Below are positions 1 through 8,753 of a DNA stretch of 64,000 nt, piece by piece. The notes under the pieces are model-generated. The model searched no databases, had not been told where the DNA came from, and worked only from the letters and a program-made list of their open reading frames with translations. The stretch's first letter is position 1, and each line of letters opens with the position of its first letter. Made by a program: the position numbers and the translations under genes. Location: the NCBI RefSeq assembly GCF_003660455.1, contig NZ_QZVR01000029.1:1-64000 (forward strand), in the 5' to 3' direction. The DNA is from Nocardioides ferulae. Its GTDB lineage: Bacteria > Actinomycetota > Actinomycetes > Propionibacteriales > Nocardioidaceae.

Positions 1-1
1 C

Positions 2-223
2 CTGACCGACACGCCCAACCGAAGGATCAACCTCGTACACCACGCCCCGGGACTTGACCTGCAGCAGTCCCACGTCCTCCTGACGACGACTGGCAAATGG
101 GCCCTCTCTGGGGGCGGTGCAGACATCTTCTTCCCTGACCTCGACGCCTTCCGTCTTCGGGAGAAGGTTGGTAGGTGCCGACCAGATGTACTCAGACTGC
201 ATGGAGTCCACCCCCCGCCATAG
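2..223 (+). CDS. C-terminal end of an unknown protein (partial)
   Basis: An open frame enters from the left edge and stops with TAG at 221-223, giving about 73 residues. Codon third positions are strongly G/C, as in real genes here, and the composition (LTDTPNRRIN near the start, FFPDLDAF in the middle) looks protein-like. I recognise no family in this fragment. It converges with the broken minus-strand gene at 348-1198. The 124 bases between them hold nothing I recognise. Confidence 0.4.
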   Translation: MTDTPNRRINLVHHAPGLDLQQSHVLLTTTGKWALSGGGADIFFPDLDAFRLREKVGRCRPDVLRLHGVHPPP

Positions 224-347
224 CGCCGCACGCCCCCCTCACAGTCACCTGGCTCGAACGAGTGCGACGGCTTGCACGGCTTGGGCGAGAGGTCACTACA
301 CCCAGAACCGAAAGAACGTGACCACGGCGCAGGCGTATGCCGTCCGA

Positions 348-1198
348 CTAGGGGTCCATGTGAAGGCGCTCGAGTCGAGCCAGCGCACTGCGCATGAGCC
401 ACACAACGCACTGAGCCGCCACACTGAAGGCGTCGTCGTTGATCGTCAGCCGCATCTGAGCGCCACCAGGAATGGCCACCTCTTCGGTGGCGTCGGACCC
501 GCGGAGCATTGCCCACCCAAGCCCGTGCTCAAAGCCCGACAGCATCCGCCACTGCGCGACCATGGTCGCCTGCACGAGCGGCTCTTCCGCGGCGATCCAG
601 GACAGGCGGGGAAGCTCGTCAACCACGTTGACCTTCTGGCTCACCTGCTTCCAGTTCACACCCAGTGCGTCAGCGTCACGTCGGTATGCAGCCTCTGCCT
701 TCTTCCGCCCCTCGAGTGATCGTCGATCATCTCGGCCACCTCGGGGAGTCTTTCGAACGCGCGTGTGTGGCTGAGCCGCTCCCGCTCATCGAGGATCTCT
801 AGGCGGAGGCCTCTGATACGCCGCTGCCGGCCTTCTGAAGGGTCGAGCACCCAGCCTGCAAGGAACGAACACTCGAAGGACGGCCGTAGGAGGCTCCACG
901 GCGCCGACGGGGTGACGCCGTGGTGTTTCAAAAGCGCCAAGAGAGCCCAATGGTTGTCCATGGCAACGCCGAGGTACCGCTCGGCTGCGAAGTAGGCTCG
1001 ATGACCCGCCGGCTGTGCTTCGTCAAAACGACGGGCCGTCAATCTGACCATGCGGCTGCTCTCAGGAAGCCGGCGGTAGCGGCGATAGGCCCTGTCCAGG
1101 TCGGCCCAGTGGCGTTCAAGCTCTCCGAGATTCATGACATCGCCCGTCAGCACCATGTCGTCCTCGAAGGCCGCAGCCATGCCTGCAGGGTCGCACAC
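348..1198 (-). pseudogene. Frameshifted hypothetical protein
   Basis: Two adjacent minus-strand frames read as one broken protein. The first (start GTG at 1198) gives about 175 good residues ending IDDHS. It then runs into an arginine-rich tail and stops at 656. The second frame, entered near 705-710, continues as EGRKKAEAAYRRDADALG and then NWKQVSQKVN, down to TAG at 348. The switch falls in a run TCGAGGGGCGG, so a one-base loss or a sequencing error is plausible. The restored product would be about 284 residues, soluble and rich in aromatic residues. Its family is unknown. It may be a decayed chromosomal or element gene. Confidence 0.5.
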
Positions 1199-1441
1199 TG
1201 CGTCGACACAGGCGTGATGAAGCCGTCAGAAGTCGGGAAGCGCCCATCCTGTTGAGGTCAAGTGCCGCACGGAAGTCCTGAGTTGAGCCGCAGGACCCCC
1301 GACAGCCCGCCACCCCCCAACGCACGAGCAAAGCGAAGTCCTTGCGCTAACGGGCACCACTTCGCAGTCAAAGGGCCAGCCGGATAGGGAACCCTGCTGA
1401 CCTGCGCAAACACGTGCCAAGGTCCCGGGTTCCCCTTCGCT

Positions 1442-1465
1442 GTTACCGGAGGGTGGTAACCCTCC
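1442..1465. promoter_or_regulatory. Two overlapping inverted repeats upstream of the primase gene
   Basis: GTTACC (1442-1447) pairs with GGTAAC (1455-1460), while GGAGGGT (1448-1454) pairs with ACCCTCC (1459-1465). The two hairpins share bases and cannot form together. They lie 17 bases before the chosen start at 1483, so they could be an operator or a switchable RNA structure that hides the leader. The rest of the gap between 1199 and 1482 shows nothing else I recognise. Confidence 0.35.
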
Positions 1466-1482
1466 CCGAGCAGTCTGCGGGC

Positions 1483-2388
1483 ATGTTCAACCCGAACCGC
1501 GCTACCCCTGACTGGGACCGGTCTACGATGCAGAGCGTCGCCGCCGAGCCGGGCTTGGCCCTTGCCGCGGTCCGGTACGCCAACCTCGGGATCCCGGTCT
1601 TCCCCTGCGTTCCCGCGGGCAAGCAGCCGCTGACGCCGAACGGCTTCCACGACGCGACATCGTCGGCTCGCGTCGTCCACGCCTGGTGGCAGCGAACCCC
1701 CGACGCGAACATCGGGCTGCCCACAGGCCTCAGCACCGGCGTCCTGGTGGTCGACATCGACGTCCACCCCGGGGGCAGCGGGTTCGCGGCGTTCGAGCGA
1801 GCACGCTCCGATGGGCTCGCCGACGGTTGGGGCTGGCTGGTCCGCACGCCATCGGGCGGGGTCCACGCCTACTACCCCGCCGCGACCGGGCACGAACAGC
1901 GCTCCTGGCAGGTCCCGTCCGCCCACGTCGACTTCCGTGGCGACGGCGGCTACGTCATCGCTCCCCCGTCGCGCCTCGAGGTCGACGGCATCCCGCAGAC
2001 GTACGAGGTCATTGCCACGGCCACCCGGCCAGCCAAGCCCGTCGACGCAGCGAAGCTGCGCCAGTTCCTCGAGCCTCCCCGACCGAAGCCAGTCGATCCA
2101 GCCTCCGGTCTTCCGCTCAAAGGATGCCGACCCGAGGCGCTGGCCAGGGTGGTGGCGCAAACCCCCGAGGGCGGTCGCAACCGCGCGCTGTTCTGGGCGT
2201 CGTGCCGGATGGCGGAGGACGGCCAGATCCGGGCAGACGCCGTCAGCTACCTGATGCCCGCCGCCCAACACGCCGGCCTTCCCGAGCGGGAGATCGAGTC
2301 GACGATCGACTCCGCGTATCGGATCGCCGCCCGGCTCGGCCAGAGCGGCCTGGGCCCTACCCGACGGAGTGAGGCGATCCAGCTGTGA
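1483..2388 (+). CDS. Bifunctional primase-polymerase (prim-pol domain)
   Basis: This 301-residue protein has an N-terminal archaeo-eukaryotic-type primase-polymerase fold. Visible motifs are the GIPVFPC...GKQPLT lead-in, the acidic pair D91-I-D93 in VVDIDVHPGG, the SGGVHAYY histidine motif (H128) and GDGGYVIAPPS. Such enzymes prime and extend DNA and serve replication of plasmids and integrative elements; here the likely role is replication of the excised element. ATG 1483 is chosen, and ATG 1528 is an alternative. The C-terminal about 100 residues are probably helical. The stop overlaps the next GTG by 4 bases, and it heads the transfer operon. Confidence 0.85.
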   Translation: MFNPNRATPDWDRSTMQSVAAEPGLALAAVRYANLGIPVFPCVPAGKQPLTPNGFHDATSSARVVHAWWQRTPDANIGLPTGLSTGVLVVDIDVHPGGSGFAAFERARSDGLADGWGWLVRTPSGGVHAYYPAATGHEQRSWQVPSAHVDFRGDGGYVIAPPSRLEVDGIPQTYEVIATATRPAKPVDAAKLRQFLEPPRPKPVDPASGLPLKGCRPEALARVVAQTPEGGRNRALFWASCRMAEDGQIRADAVSYLMPAAQHAGLPEREIESTIDSAYRIAARLGQSGLGPTRRSEAIQL

Positions 2389-2732
2389 ACAGCCACGCCG
2401 CGTACCGCCGCCACGCCTACCGGGCCGCCGAGCCGACCGCTCCGACGCATGCCCCCCAGAGCGTCACCAGTGAACTCGCCTACCACCGCGATCCGTCACT
2501 GTCCCCGAACAGACCGCCGACGTCGACGGCCAAGAGCCTCGCGTGGGTCCGCCCGACCGAGCTCGCGGCGTACTCCACACCCTTGGTCGGGCGCGGCGTC
2601 GACCTCCAAGCCGAGCTGATCCGCCGCTCACGCCGCACTCCCTCCACCACCGCCCGCGTCCTACAGCGAGGCATCCCCCACTCTCCGGCAGCCACCCCAT
2701 CGACAACGCGAACGGAAGGACCGTCGCTGTGA
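2385..2732 (+). CDS. Small hypothetical protein of the element
   Basis: A 115-residue protein, translationally coupled on both sides by GTGA overlaps with the primase gene and the following gene. The first half is rich in A, P, T and S and likely disordered. The second half has a more ordered stretch, SLAWVRPTELAAY, followed by an arginine-rich tail. No catalytic motif is visible. I do not recognise a named family, though small proteins at this position are usual next to the primase in actinobacterial elements. Confidence 0.65.
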   Translation: MNSHAAYRRHAYRAAEPTAPTHAPQSVTSELAYHRDPSLSPNRPPTSTAKSLAWVRPTELAAYSTPLVGRGVDLQAELIRRSRRTPSTTARVLQRGIPHSPAATPSTTRTEGPSL

Positions 2733-3538
2733 ACCACTCATTCGAGACCGCGACCGGGCTACGCCGGCTCCTCATGCGCCTTCGAGTCTCCGGACCACAC
2801 GCCTGGGAGCACGACCCCGAAGCCCACGACCTCATGCGCTACGCCGCGAAGAAGTGCGAAGCCCTGGCGGTCAAACACCGCTGCGACCCGACCGCCGGCG
2901 CCGCCGCGGCCTTCGAGGCAATGCGCACCTACGCCGTCCGCGCCGCCGACGACCCGTGGGCCGTCGTCACCATGGCGGTCAAGGTCACCCTGATCGCCGA
3001 GGAACGCGCCGACGGGCTCCTGTGCTCGGTCGACCAGGCCCGGCGCCCGGAGATCTCCCGGCACCACGACGTACGTCGCTTCTGCGACACCGAGGCCGAC
3101 CTGCCCGAGTTCCTCCCGGCGCTCGCCGTCGAGCCGTTCGACCCCGACCAGACACCACCGACCGGCGCGTACGAAGCGCTCGACGCGACCATCGATCTCT
3201 TCACCGCCCTGGGGTGGCCGCGGGACACGGCGACCTGCACGCTCGACTACATCTGCGCCCGCCTCGTCGAGTCCGGATCGCGCCCGAAGGCTCATGCGGC
3301 CCTGCGGCGCGACAACACCGCGCGTGCCCTCCTCGACATCGACCGCGACTCCTGGTCCACCGTCCTGCGCGTCGTGCTCGGCAACCCGAACCCCGACGAA
3401 GTCTGCACCTCCGACGGGCACGGCGTCCTCCTGCGCCTACTGGTCGGGCACCCGGTCGCCGAGCTCCTCGACGACGACCTGCTGGTCTTCGAGATCAGCG
3501 AGAGCGCCCCGCGTCCGAAGGCTCGGATCCATGCCTGA
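2729..3538 (+). CDS. Hypothetical protein of the replication/partition module
   Basis: A 269-residue soluble protein starting at GTG 2729, which overlaps the upstream stop. It is alpha-helical and acidic in its middle (FDPDQTPPTGAYEALDATIDLF) and has no membrane segment or clear catalytic motif. The last 8 bases overlap the start of the ParB-like gene, so the two are probably co-translated. The neighbours (prim-pol before, ParB-like after) suggest a role in replication or partition of the element. That is inference, and the family is not recognised. Confidence 0.7.
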   Translation: MNHSFETATGLRRLLMRLRVSGPHAWEHDPEAHDLMRYAAKKCEALAVKHRCDPTAGAAAAFEAMRTYAVRAADDPWAVVTMAVKVTLIAEERADGLLCSVDQARRPEISRHHDVRRFCDTEADLPEFLPALAVEPFDPDQTPPTGAYEALDATIDLFTALGWPRDTATCTLDYICARLVESGSRPKAHAALRRDNTARALLDIDRDSWSTVLRVVLGNPNPDEVCTSDGHGVLLRLLVGHPVAELLDDDLLVFEISESAPRPKARIHA

Positions 3539-4508
3539 GACACGGGGCCACATCGAGCTCGACCGGGCCCTCGACTCAATCACCGTGGGAGTCCGGCATC
3601 GCAAGGATCCCGGTGACCTGGCGACGCTCATGGAGTCGATCGAGCGGCTCGGTCTGCTGCAGCCGGTCACGATCACCCCGGACGGCGTCCTCGTCTGCGG
3701 ATGGCGGCGCCTGGAGGCCGTACGCCGGCTCGGCTGGCGCTCGATGAAGGTCTGGGTCCGCTCCGGGATCTCCGACCGGCTCGAGAGCCTGCTCGCCCAG
3801 CAGGACGAGAACCAGCTCCACAAGCCGCTCAACGAACTCGAGAAGGCCGCGCTCTACCGCGAGCTCAAGGCACTACGCGCCGAAGAAGCCGAGCGCCGGA
3901 TGCGGTCGACCCAGTTCGGCTCGCAGGGAACCGGCGGAAGCTCCGGCTCCGCACCCGGTGCGGAGCCGGGCGAGCACGGCGACGCCCGCGCGCAGGCGGC
4001 GCTGGCGATCACCGGCAAGGCGTCGTACAACACCCACGAACGGGTCTGCGCACTCATGGACTGGGCAACCCGCAAGGCCACACCGCCAGCGATCCGAGCC
4101 ATGGCGAACGACGCCCTCCGCAAGATCGAGCAGGGCGAACCGGTCAAGCCCCTCTACCTCCAGGTCAAGGAGGCGCTCGACCAGAGCCAGAAGCCGCAAC
4201 CCGACCTCGAGACCGACCTTGCTCGGCAGGCACGGGAGGCACGCGACCGCGCCGAACGCGAAGTCCGCGAGAAGGGCCGCAAGAACCTCAAACGCAACCA
4301 AGGATCGAGCAGCCACTTCCGCAGCATCCGGTCGTTCAACCTCACCTGGAGCGAGCTCGACGGCTGGACCGAGCTATACGACGTCGACGCTCTCGCCGCG
4401 CAGCTCACCTCGAGCGACTGGGAGCGCTTCGACCGCGTCGTCACCGCCACGCTCGCCTTCCGCGACCAGCTCGTCGCGGCGCGACGCGAGGCCGCGGCCT
4501 CGGCGTAG
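3531..4508 (+). CDS. ParB-like N-terminal domain protein
   Basis: A 325-residue protein with the ParB/Srx-type nuclease-like domain in residues about 8-95. It shows DPGDLATLMESIERLGLLQPVT, then VLVCGWRRLEAVRRLGW (the ParB box equivalent of GERR), then QQDENQLHKPLNELEKA. A low-complexity G/S linker follows, then a helical region with a probable HTH (ALAITGKASYNTHERV) and a charged coiled-coil segment. The family binds DNA and partitions replicons or regulates gene expression. No ParA partner lies next to it in the element, so the role is uncertain. ATG 3531 lies inside the end of the upstream gene. Confidence 0.8.
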   Translation: MPETRGHIELDRALDSITVGVRHRKDPGDLATLMESIERLGLLQPVTITPDGVLVCGWRRLEAVRRLGWRSMKVWVRSGISDRLESLLAQQDENQLHKPLNELEKAALYRELKALRAEEAERRMRSTQFGSQGTGGSSGSAPGAEPGEHGDARAQAALAITGKASYNTHERVCALMDWATRKATPPAIRAMANDALRKIEQGEPVKPLYLQVKEALDQSQKPQPDLETDLARQAREARDRAEREVREKGRKNLKRNQGSSSHFRSIRSFNLTWSELDGWTELYDVDALAAQLTSSDWERFDRVVTATLAFRDQLVAARREAAASA

Positions 4509-4556
4509 CCGACGCACCTATCGCACGTCCCGTCCCGCCGTCCCTCGGGAGTTGCG

Positions 4557-5222
4557 ATGTCCAACCTGACCGGCCGCCAGGTCATCCTCCTCGTGGGCTG
4601 TGCGCTCGCCCTCGTCACCGCCGCCGTCGGCATCTACGGCCTGGCACGAGGACCTGCCGGCACGACCGCTGCCTCACCCACCGCAGAGCCGGCTGAGCTC
4701 GAGACCCTCGCGACTCCGGCCAACGCCGACGTTGCGATGCGGGCACGGTCCCTCCCGCACACCAACGATCCCGTCGCCTACGCACGGGCGGTGGCGGCCT
4801 CGCTGTTCGACTGGGACACCACGGCGGGCTTCCTGCCGACCGACTACACCGCGGCCGTCCTCGCCGACGCCGACCCGTCCGGGGAGGAGACTCCCGGCCT
4901 GCTCGACGACGTCGCGACGTACCTGCCAACCGTCGAGCAGTGGCTCAGCCTGGGGGCGATCGAGGTCGTGCAGTCGATCAACATCGACCAGGCGTTCGTG
5001 CCCCGCTCCTGGGCGAGCGCCGTCGAGCAGGCCCACGGGCACCTGCGCCCCGGGACGACCGCCGTGACGATCACCGGCACCCGCCACCGCACTGGAGCCT
5101 GGAACGACGACGACGTCGAGTCCTCCCACCCGGTCTCCTTCACGGTCTTCGTCGCCTGTCAGCCCTCCTTCGACCGCTGTCACGTCCTGCGCCTGTCCGA
5201 GCTCGACAACCCACTGGAGTGA
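4557..5222 (+). CDS. Membrane-anchored extracytoplasmic protein of the transfer apparatus
   Basis: A 221-residue protein with a short cytoplasmic start, one transmembrane helix (residues about 8-29, VILLVGCALALVTAAVGIYG), an A/P/T-rich linker and an about 150-residue outer domain. The outer domain carries a pair of cysteines near the C-terminus (CQPSFDRC). A single-pass protein with an outer domain next to a cell-wall hydrolase is the layout of TcpC/VirB8-like components in Gram-positive systems. The sequence alone does not prove that homology. It sits 7 bases before the NlpC/P60 gene and is probably co-transcribed. Confidence 0.65.
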   Translation: MSNLTGRQVILLVGCALALVTAAVGIYGLARGPAGTTAASPTAEPAELETLATPANADVAMRARSLPHTNDPVAYARAVAASLFDWDTTAGFLPTDYTAAVLADADPSGEETPGLLDDVATYLPTVEQWLSLGAIEVVQSINIDQAFVPRSWASAVEQAHGHLRPGTTAVTITGTRHRTGAWNDDDVESSHPVSFTVFVACQPSFDRCHVLRLSELDNPLE

Positions 5223-5229
5223 GTCAGCG

Positions 5230-6348
5230 ATGGGCATGAAGATCATCGCCGCCGGCACCGCGGCCGCGATACTGCTCGCCCCCGGGGCCGCAGCCCTCGG
5301 GGTAGCGACACTGATCAGCCCAGCAGCCGCCGGATCAGGCAGCTGCCTGTGGGACGAGCAGGCATCCGGCAGCATCGGCGTCACCGGGCCTGTGCCAGAA
5401 GGGCTCTCCGCGATCAACACCAATGGCGACACCGTCACCCTGAGCAAGCAGCAGCTCACCCGCGCGGCGACGGTCATCGCCGTCGGCAACACCGAGAAGA
5501 TCCCCGCTCGCGGTCAGCTGATCGCGATCATGACCGCCCTGACGGAATCCTCCCTGCGGGTCCTGTCGAACACGAGCGCCTATCCCGCCTCGGCCGACAT
5601 CCCGAACGACGGCGACGGCAGCGACCACGACTCGGTCGGGCTCTTCCAACAGCGACCCGCCGCCGGGTGGGGCACCGTCGAGAACCTGATGGACCCGGTC
5701 TGGTCATCCCGCGCCTTCTACGGCGGGCCGACCGGCCCCAACCACGGCTCCCCCCGCGGACTCCTGGACATCGACGGCTGGCAGTCCATGGACCCCGGCG
5801 CCGCAGCCCAAGCGGTGCAGGTCTCCGCGTATCCCGATCGGTACGCCGTCAACCAGCCGGTCGCGGAGAAGGTCCTGAGCGCACTCAGCGGCGCCTCGCT
5901 CACCAGCGACCTGGACTGCGCACAGCCCGCCGGCGACCCACCCGCAGACCTCCCGCCCGGTTTCCCAGGGGCATTCATCGCCGCAGCGGCCTCGCAACTC
6001 GGCACCCCGTACGTCTGGGGCGGCGGCGACTTCAACGGACCGACCGGAGGCGGATACGACTGCTCAGGCCTCGTGCTCTACGCCGCCTACCAAGCCTCCG
6101 GCGGCCGAATCCGACTCCCCCACTACAGCGGCTCCCAGATCCACGCCGGCCAAGACATCGCCTGGAACGACAAGCAGCCCGGCGACCTCATCTTCTTCAG
6201 CTACCCCGGAGCCAGCGGACCACACCACGTCGCCATCTACGTCGGTGGCGACAGGATCCTCCACGCACCCCGGACCGGCGACGTCGTCCGCTACGGGAAG
6301 ATCGGCGAGTTCGCGGGCGAGGTCGTCACCGTTCGACGCCTCGGCTAG
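5230..6348 (+). CDS. NlpC/P60 peptidoglycan hydrolase of the conjugation system
   Basis: A 372-residue secreted protein with an N-terminal hydrophobic segment (residues 4-35) acting as signal or anchor. A lysozyme-like region follows (about 75-215, with TALTESSLRVL and DHDSVGLFQQRP). The C-terminal NlpC/P60 peptidase domain (about 245-372) carries catalytic Cys278 in YDCSGLV, His333 in HHVAIYVGG and the entry motif GTPYVWGGGD. Two-domain wall hydrolases of this kind open the peptidoglycan for the transfer channel. ATG 5236 is an alternative start. The position between the membrane-anchored protein and the channel genes fits that job. Confidence 0.88.
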   Translation: MGMKIIAAGTAAAILLAPGAAALGVATLISPAAAGSGSCLWDEQASGSIGVTGPVPEGLSAINTNGDTVTLSKQQLTRAATVIAVGNTEKIPARGQLIAIMTALTESSLRVLSNTSAYPASADIPNDGDGSDHDSVGLFQQRPAAGWGTVENLMDPVWSSRAFYGGPTGPNHGSPRGLLDIDGWQSMDPGAAAQAVQVSAYPDRYAVNQPVAEKVLSALSGASLTSDLDCAQPAGDPPADLPPGFPGAFIAAAASQLGTPYVWGGGDFNGPTGGGYDCSGLVLYAAYQASGGRIRLPHYSGSQIHAGQDIAWNDKQPGDLIFFSYPGASGPHHVAIYVGGDRILHAPRTGDVVRYGKIGEFAGEVVTVRRLG

Positions 6349-6392
6349 TGACCGGCACTCAGCGAGGACGGCGCCGGGCTCAGGTCATCGAC

Positions 6393-6704
6393 TCAACTGG
6401 CCCCGTGAAGAGGCTCACCCCGGTTCAGGTATGTCAGCGCGGCGTCGTGCTGCTCATCGGTAATGAAGCCTCCCTCCCATGCACCTGACACGGCCGCCTG
6501 AAGGATCTGTGTCATATCGCCAACGGAGGACGCGGGGAAGAAGCGTCCAGTGCCATCGAGCCCGAGAACGTGCCGGGCGGCGGATTCAACCAGGAACTCA
6601 GCGGCCTCCATCGGCCCCATGCCCTCGTCCTGGAGACGCCCGATCGCAGTGGTCGTCGTGAGTCGAAGCACGATCTGGTGGTCGGAGTTGAGCGGTGTGG
6701 ACAT
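6393..6704 (-). CDS. Small hypothetical protein on the opposite strand
   Basis: A 103-residue soluble protein. The start at 6704 follows an AGAGG ribosome site (GAAGAGGCAACG). Residues 1-45 look like a stress- or regulator-type helix pair (IVLRLTTTTAIGRLQDEGM), and the rest contains GAWEGGFITDEQHDAALTYL. The composition is that of a folded protein. Family not recognised. It is read against the transfer genes around it, so it has its own promoter and may be a regulator or small cargo. Confidence 0.6.
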   Translation of the reverse strand: MSTPLNSDHQIVLRLTTTTAIGRLQDEGMGPMEAAEFLVESAARHVLGLDGTGRFFPASSVGDMTQILQAAVSGAWEGGFITDEQHDAALTYLNRGEPLHGAS

Positions 6705-6810
6705 CGTTGCCTCTTCATAGTCGCGGACCACCGAGCCAGTCCGGATCGGGTAAGGCCGCATCATCGCACGTGGAGGAACGTCGACGGCCGACGATGCACA
6801 CCTCGGCACC

Positions 6811-7101
6811 ATGAACCACGAATCACCCCCTGTCGCAAACGTGGGCCCAGACTTCGGCGCCGTCAGGGGCGCAGGCGATCTCCGATTGATCGTCGGTGCG
6901 CTGCTGACCTACAGCCTGATTATCGCCGTCCTGATGGTGGTCGTCTCCGCAGCGGCCTGGGCGATCGCGTCCAGCTCGGGCAGTTGGCAGACCGCCCAGA
7001 AGGCGAAGACCGGCTGCTTCGTGGCCATCGGTGGCGCCGCGTTGACCGGTGCCGCGCTCACCTGGGCGAACTGGCTGATGGACCTCGGCGCACACCTCTA
7101 G
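6811..7101 (+). CDS. DUF6112-like small membrane protein (first copy)
   Basis: A 96-residue protein with two transmembrane helices (about 26-52 and 70-92) separated by a short basic loop (QTAQKAKTG). Length and layout match the small pilin-like or VirB2/TrbC-type proteins of conjugation operons and resemble the next gene. DUF6112 proteins are known from actinobacterial type IV secretion loci. Assignment rests on topology and on the shared pattern with the neighbour, so the family name is less certain here than for the second copy. Confidence 0.7.
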   Translation: MNHESPPVANVGPDFGAVRGAGDLRLIVGALLTYSLIIAVLMVVVSAAAWAIASSSGSWQTAQKAKTGCFVAIGGAALTGAALTWANWLMDLGAHL

Positions 7102-7131
7102 AACGTCCGCCCTTGACGTCAGGAGCCCCCG

Positions 7132-7437
7132 ATGAGCCTTCCCGCACCCGTCCTCCTGCTCCCACTCGACATCAGCATCAGTCCCAACTCGAACGGCCTG
7201 CCGGGCATCCAGCAGCTGCGCAACATCGTGGGCGCCTCGATGACGATCGGCCTGATCCTCGCGGTGCTGGCGCTCATCCTCGCGGCGATCGTGTGGGCGC
7301 TCGGCGCCAACTCCTCCAACCCGCACCTGGCAGGCCGTGGCAAGCTCGGCGTACTCGTTGCCCTCGGTGCCGCGATCGTCTGCGGGGCTTCGGTGACATT
7401 GGTGAACTTCTTCTGGAACGTCGGCCAGCAGGTCTGA
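7132..7437 (+). CDS. DUF6112 family membrane protein (second copy)
   Basis: A 101-residue protein with the DUF6112 signature SPNSNGLPGIQQLRNIVGA near the start. Two membrane helices (about 30-57 and 70-92) follow, with a basic loop (AGRGKLG) between them. The family is found beside VirB6- and VirB4-like genes in actinobacterial elements, and its pilin-like topology suggests a channel or surface component. An AGGAGC-type ribosome site precedes ATG 7132. The two paralogues lie in tandem, 30 bases apart. Confidence 0.82.
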   Translation: MSLPAPVLLLPLDISISPNSNGLPGIQQLRNIVGASMTIGLILAVLALILAAIVWALGANSSNPHLAGRGKLGVLVALGAAIVCGASVTLVNFFWNVGQQV

Positions 7438-7448
7438 GGCGTCAGGTC

Positions 7449-8747
7449 ATGGGTGTCTGCGACGTGCCGGTGATCCACTCGGTGTGCAACACCGCCGGCG
7501 ACGCGGCCGGTGCCGTGGTCACGGCGCCGTTCGACTGGCTCGCCCAGGGCATGGGCGGCGCCGCCGAGTGGATGTTCACCTCCGTCTGGAAGGTCATCGA
7601 CTCCACGACGTACGTCGACGTGACCAGCGGCGAGTACACGAAGGTCTACAACATCATGTTCGGCGTCGGCGTGTTCGTGATGCTCGGCTTCTTCATGCTG
7701 CAGGTCATCGGCGGCATGATCCGGCGCGAACCAGCCGCCCTGTCGAGAGCCGCGCTGGGACTGGCGAAGTCGATCCTCGGGCCCTTCGTCGTGCTCGCCC
7801 TCGTCGGCACCGCCCTCGAGATCACCGACCAGCTCTGTATCGGGATCGTCAACGCCGCCGGCACCAACATGAACGAGATGGGCGACAAGGTCGCCGTCCT
7901 CGCTGCCGGCCTGAGCGCCATCAACCTCACCGCCCCAGGGGCCGGCTCGATCCTGACGATCTTCCTCGCCAGCCTCGCCATCATGGGCGCGATGGTCGTC
8001 TGGATCAGCCTGCTGATCCGCAAGGCCCTGCTGCTCATCGCGATCGTCTTCGCACCCATCGCGCTCGCCGGGTCGAGCTGGGACCACACCCGCGGCTGGC
8101 TGGCCCGGTGGGCGACCTTCGTGATCGCGATGATCTTGTCGAAGGTCGTGCTCGTCGTGATCTTCCTGCTGGCCACCGCGCAGGTCTCCGCACCCATCGA
8201 CGCGGACCTCGAGTCCGTCAGCCAACCCATGGCCGGAGTCGTCCTCATGCTCATGGCCGGCTTCGCGCCGTACCTGACCTACAAAGCGATCGCCTTCATG
8301 GGCTTCGACATGTACCACGCGATGTCGGCCGAGCAGGAAGCCAAAGCCTCCCTCAACCGCCCGATGCCGATCCCGCTGTCGCGCCGCGCCGGCAGCGAGC
8401 CCGCCAAGATCCTCCAAGGCGGGGGCGGTACGACGAGCGGCGGGTCGCCCGCGGTCACCCCGGGCGGTGGTGCGCCCTCCGGTGCCACCTCGGCTGGAGG
8501 CGCCCCGGGCGGTCTTGGTGGCGGTACGTCGGCTGCAGGGGGCTCGGGTGGCGCAGCCGCTGCAGGCGGTGCGGTCGCGGCAGGCGCGGTCGTCGCCAAG
8601 GAGGCGGCGGCCGCCGGACCCCGTCTCGGAGGGTTCGTGGCTGCCCAGGCGACTGGACAGGCCCAGGCAAACGAGTCGGCGGCACCCTCGACGGTTCCGC
8701 CACCGGCCGCGGAGTCGACGCTCGGCGAACCTGCTCGACGGAGGTGA
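7449..8747 (+). CDS. VirB6/TrbL-like conjugal transfer membrane protein
   Basis: A 432-residue polytopic membrane protein. After a periplasm-type start with two cysteines it has about six hydrophobic helices between residues 70 and 290 (for example VFVMLGFFMLQVIGG and ILTIFLASLAIMGAMVV). A cytoplasmic tail of about 130 residues follows, extremely rich in Gly, Ala and Pro. VirB6/TrbL-type proteins form the inner-membrane part of the transfer channel, and such tails are usual in actinobacterial versions. ATG 7449 follows 11 bases after the DUF6112 stop. The low-complexity tail is probably disordered. Confidence 0.82.
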   Translation: MGVCDVPVIHSVCNTAGDAAGAVVTAPFDWLAQGMGGAAEWMFTSVWKVIDSTTYVDVTSGEYTKVYNIMFGVGVFVMLGFFMLQVIGGMIRREPAALSRAALGLAKSILGPFVVLALVGTALEITDQLCIGIVNAAGTNMNEMGDKVAVLAAGLSAINLTAPGAGSILTIFLASLAIMGAMVVWISLLIRKALLLIAIVFAPIALAGSSWDHTRGWLARWATFVIAMILSKVVLVVIFLLATAQVSAPIDADLESVSQPMAGVVLMLMAGFAPYLTYKAIAFMGFDMYHAMSAEQEAKASLNRPMPIPLSRRAGSEPAKILQGGGGTTSGGSPAVTPGGGAPSGATSAGGAPGGLGGGTSAAGGSGGAAAAGGAVAAGAVVAKEAAAAGPRLGGFVAAQATGQAQANESAAPSTVPPPAAESTLGEPARRR

Positions 8748-8753
8748 TCGTCC

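Noticed and set aside
1258..2271. A minus-strand open frame of 337 codons
   Set aside because: It is antisense to the primase-polymerase, which has recognisable motifs on the plus strand.
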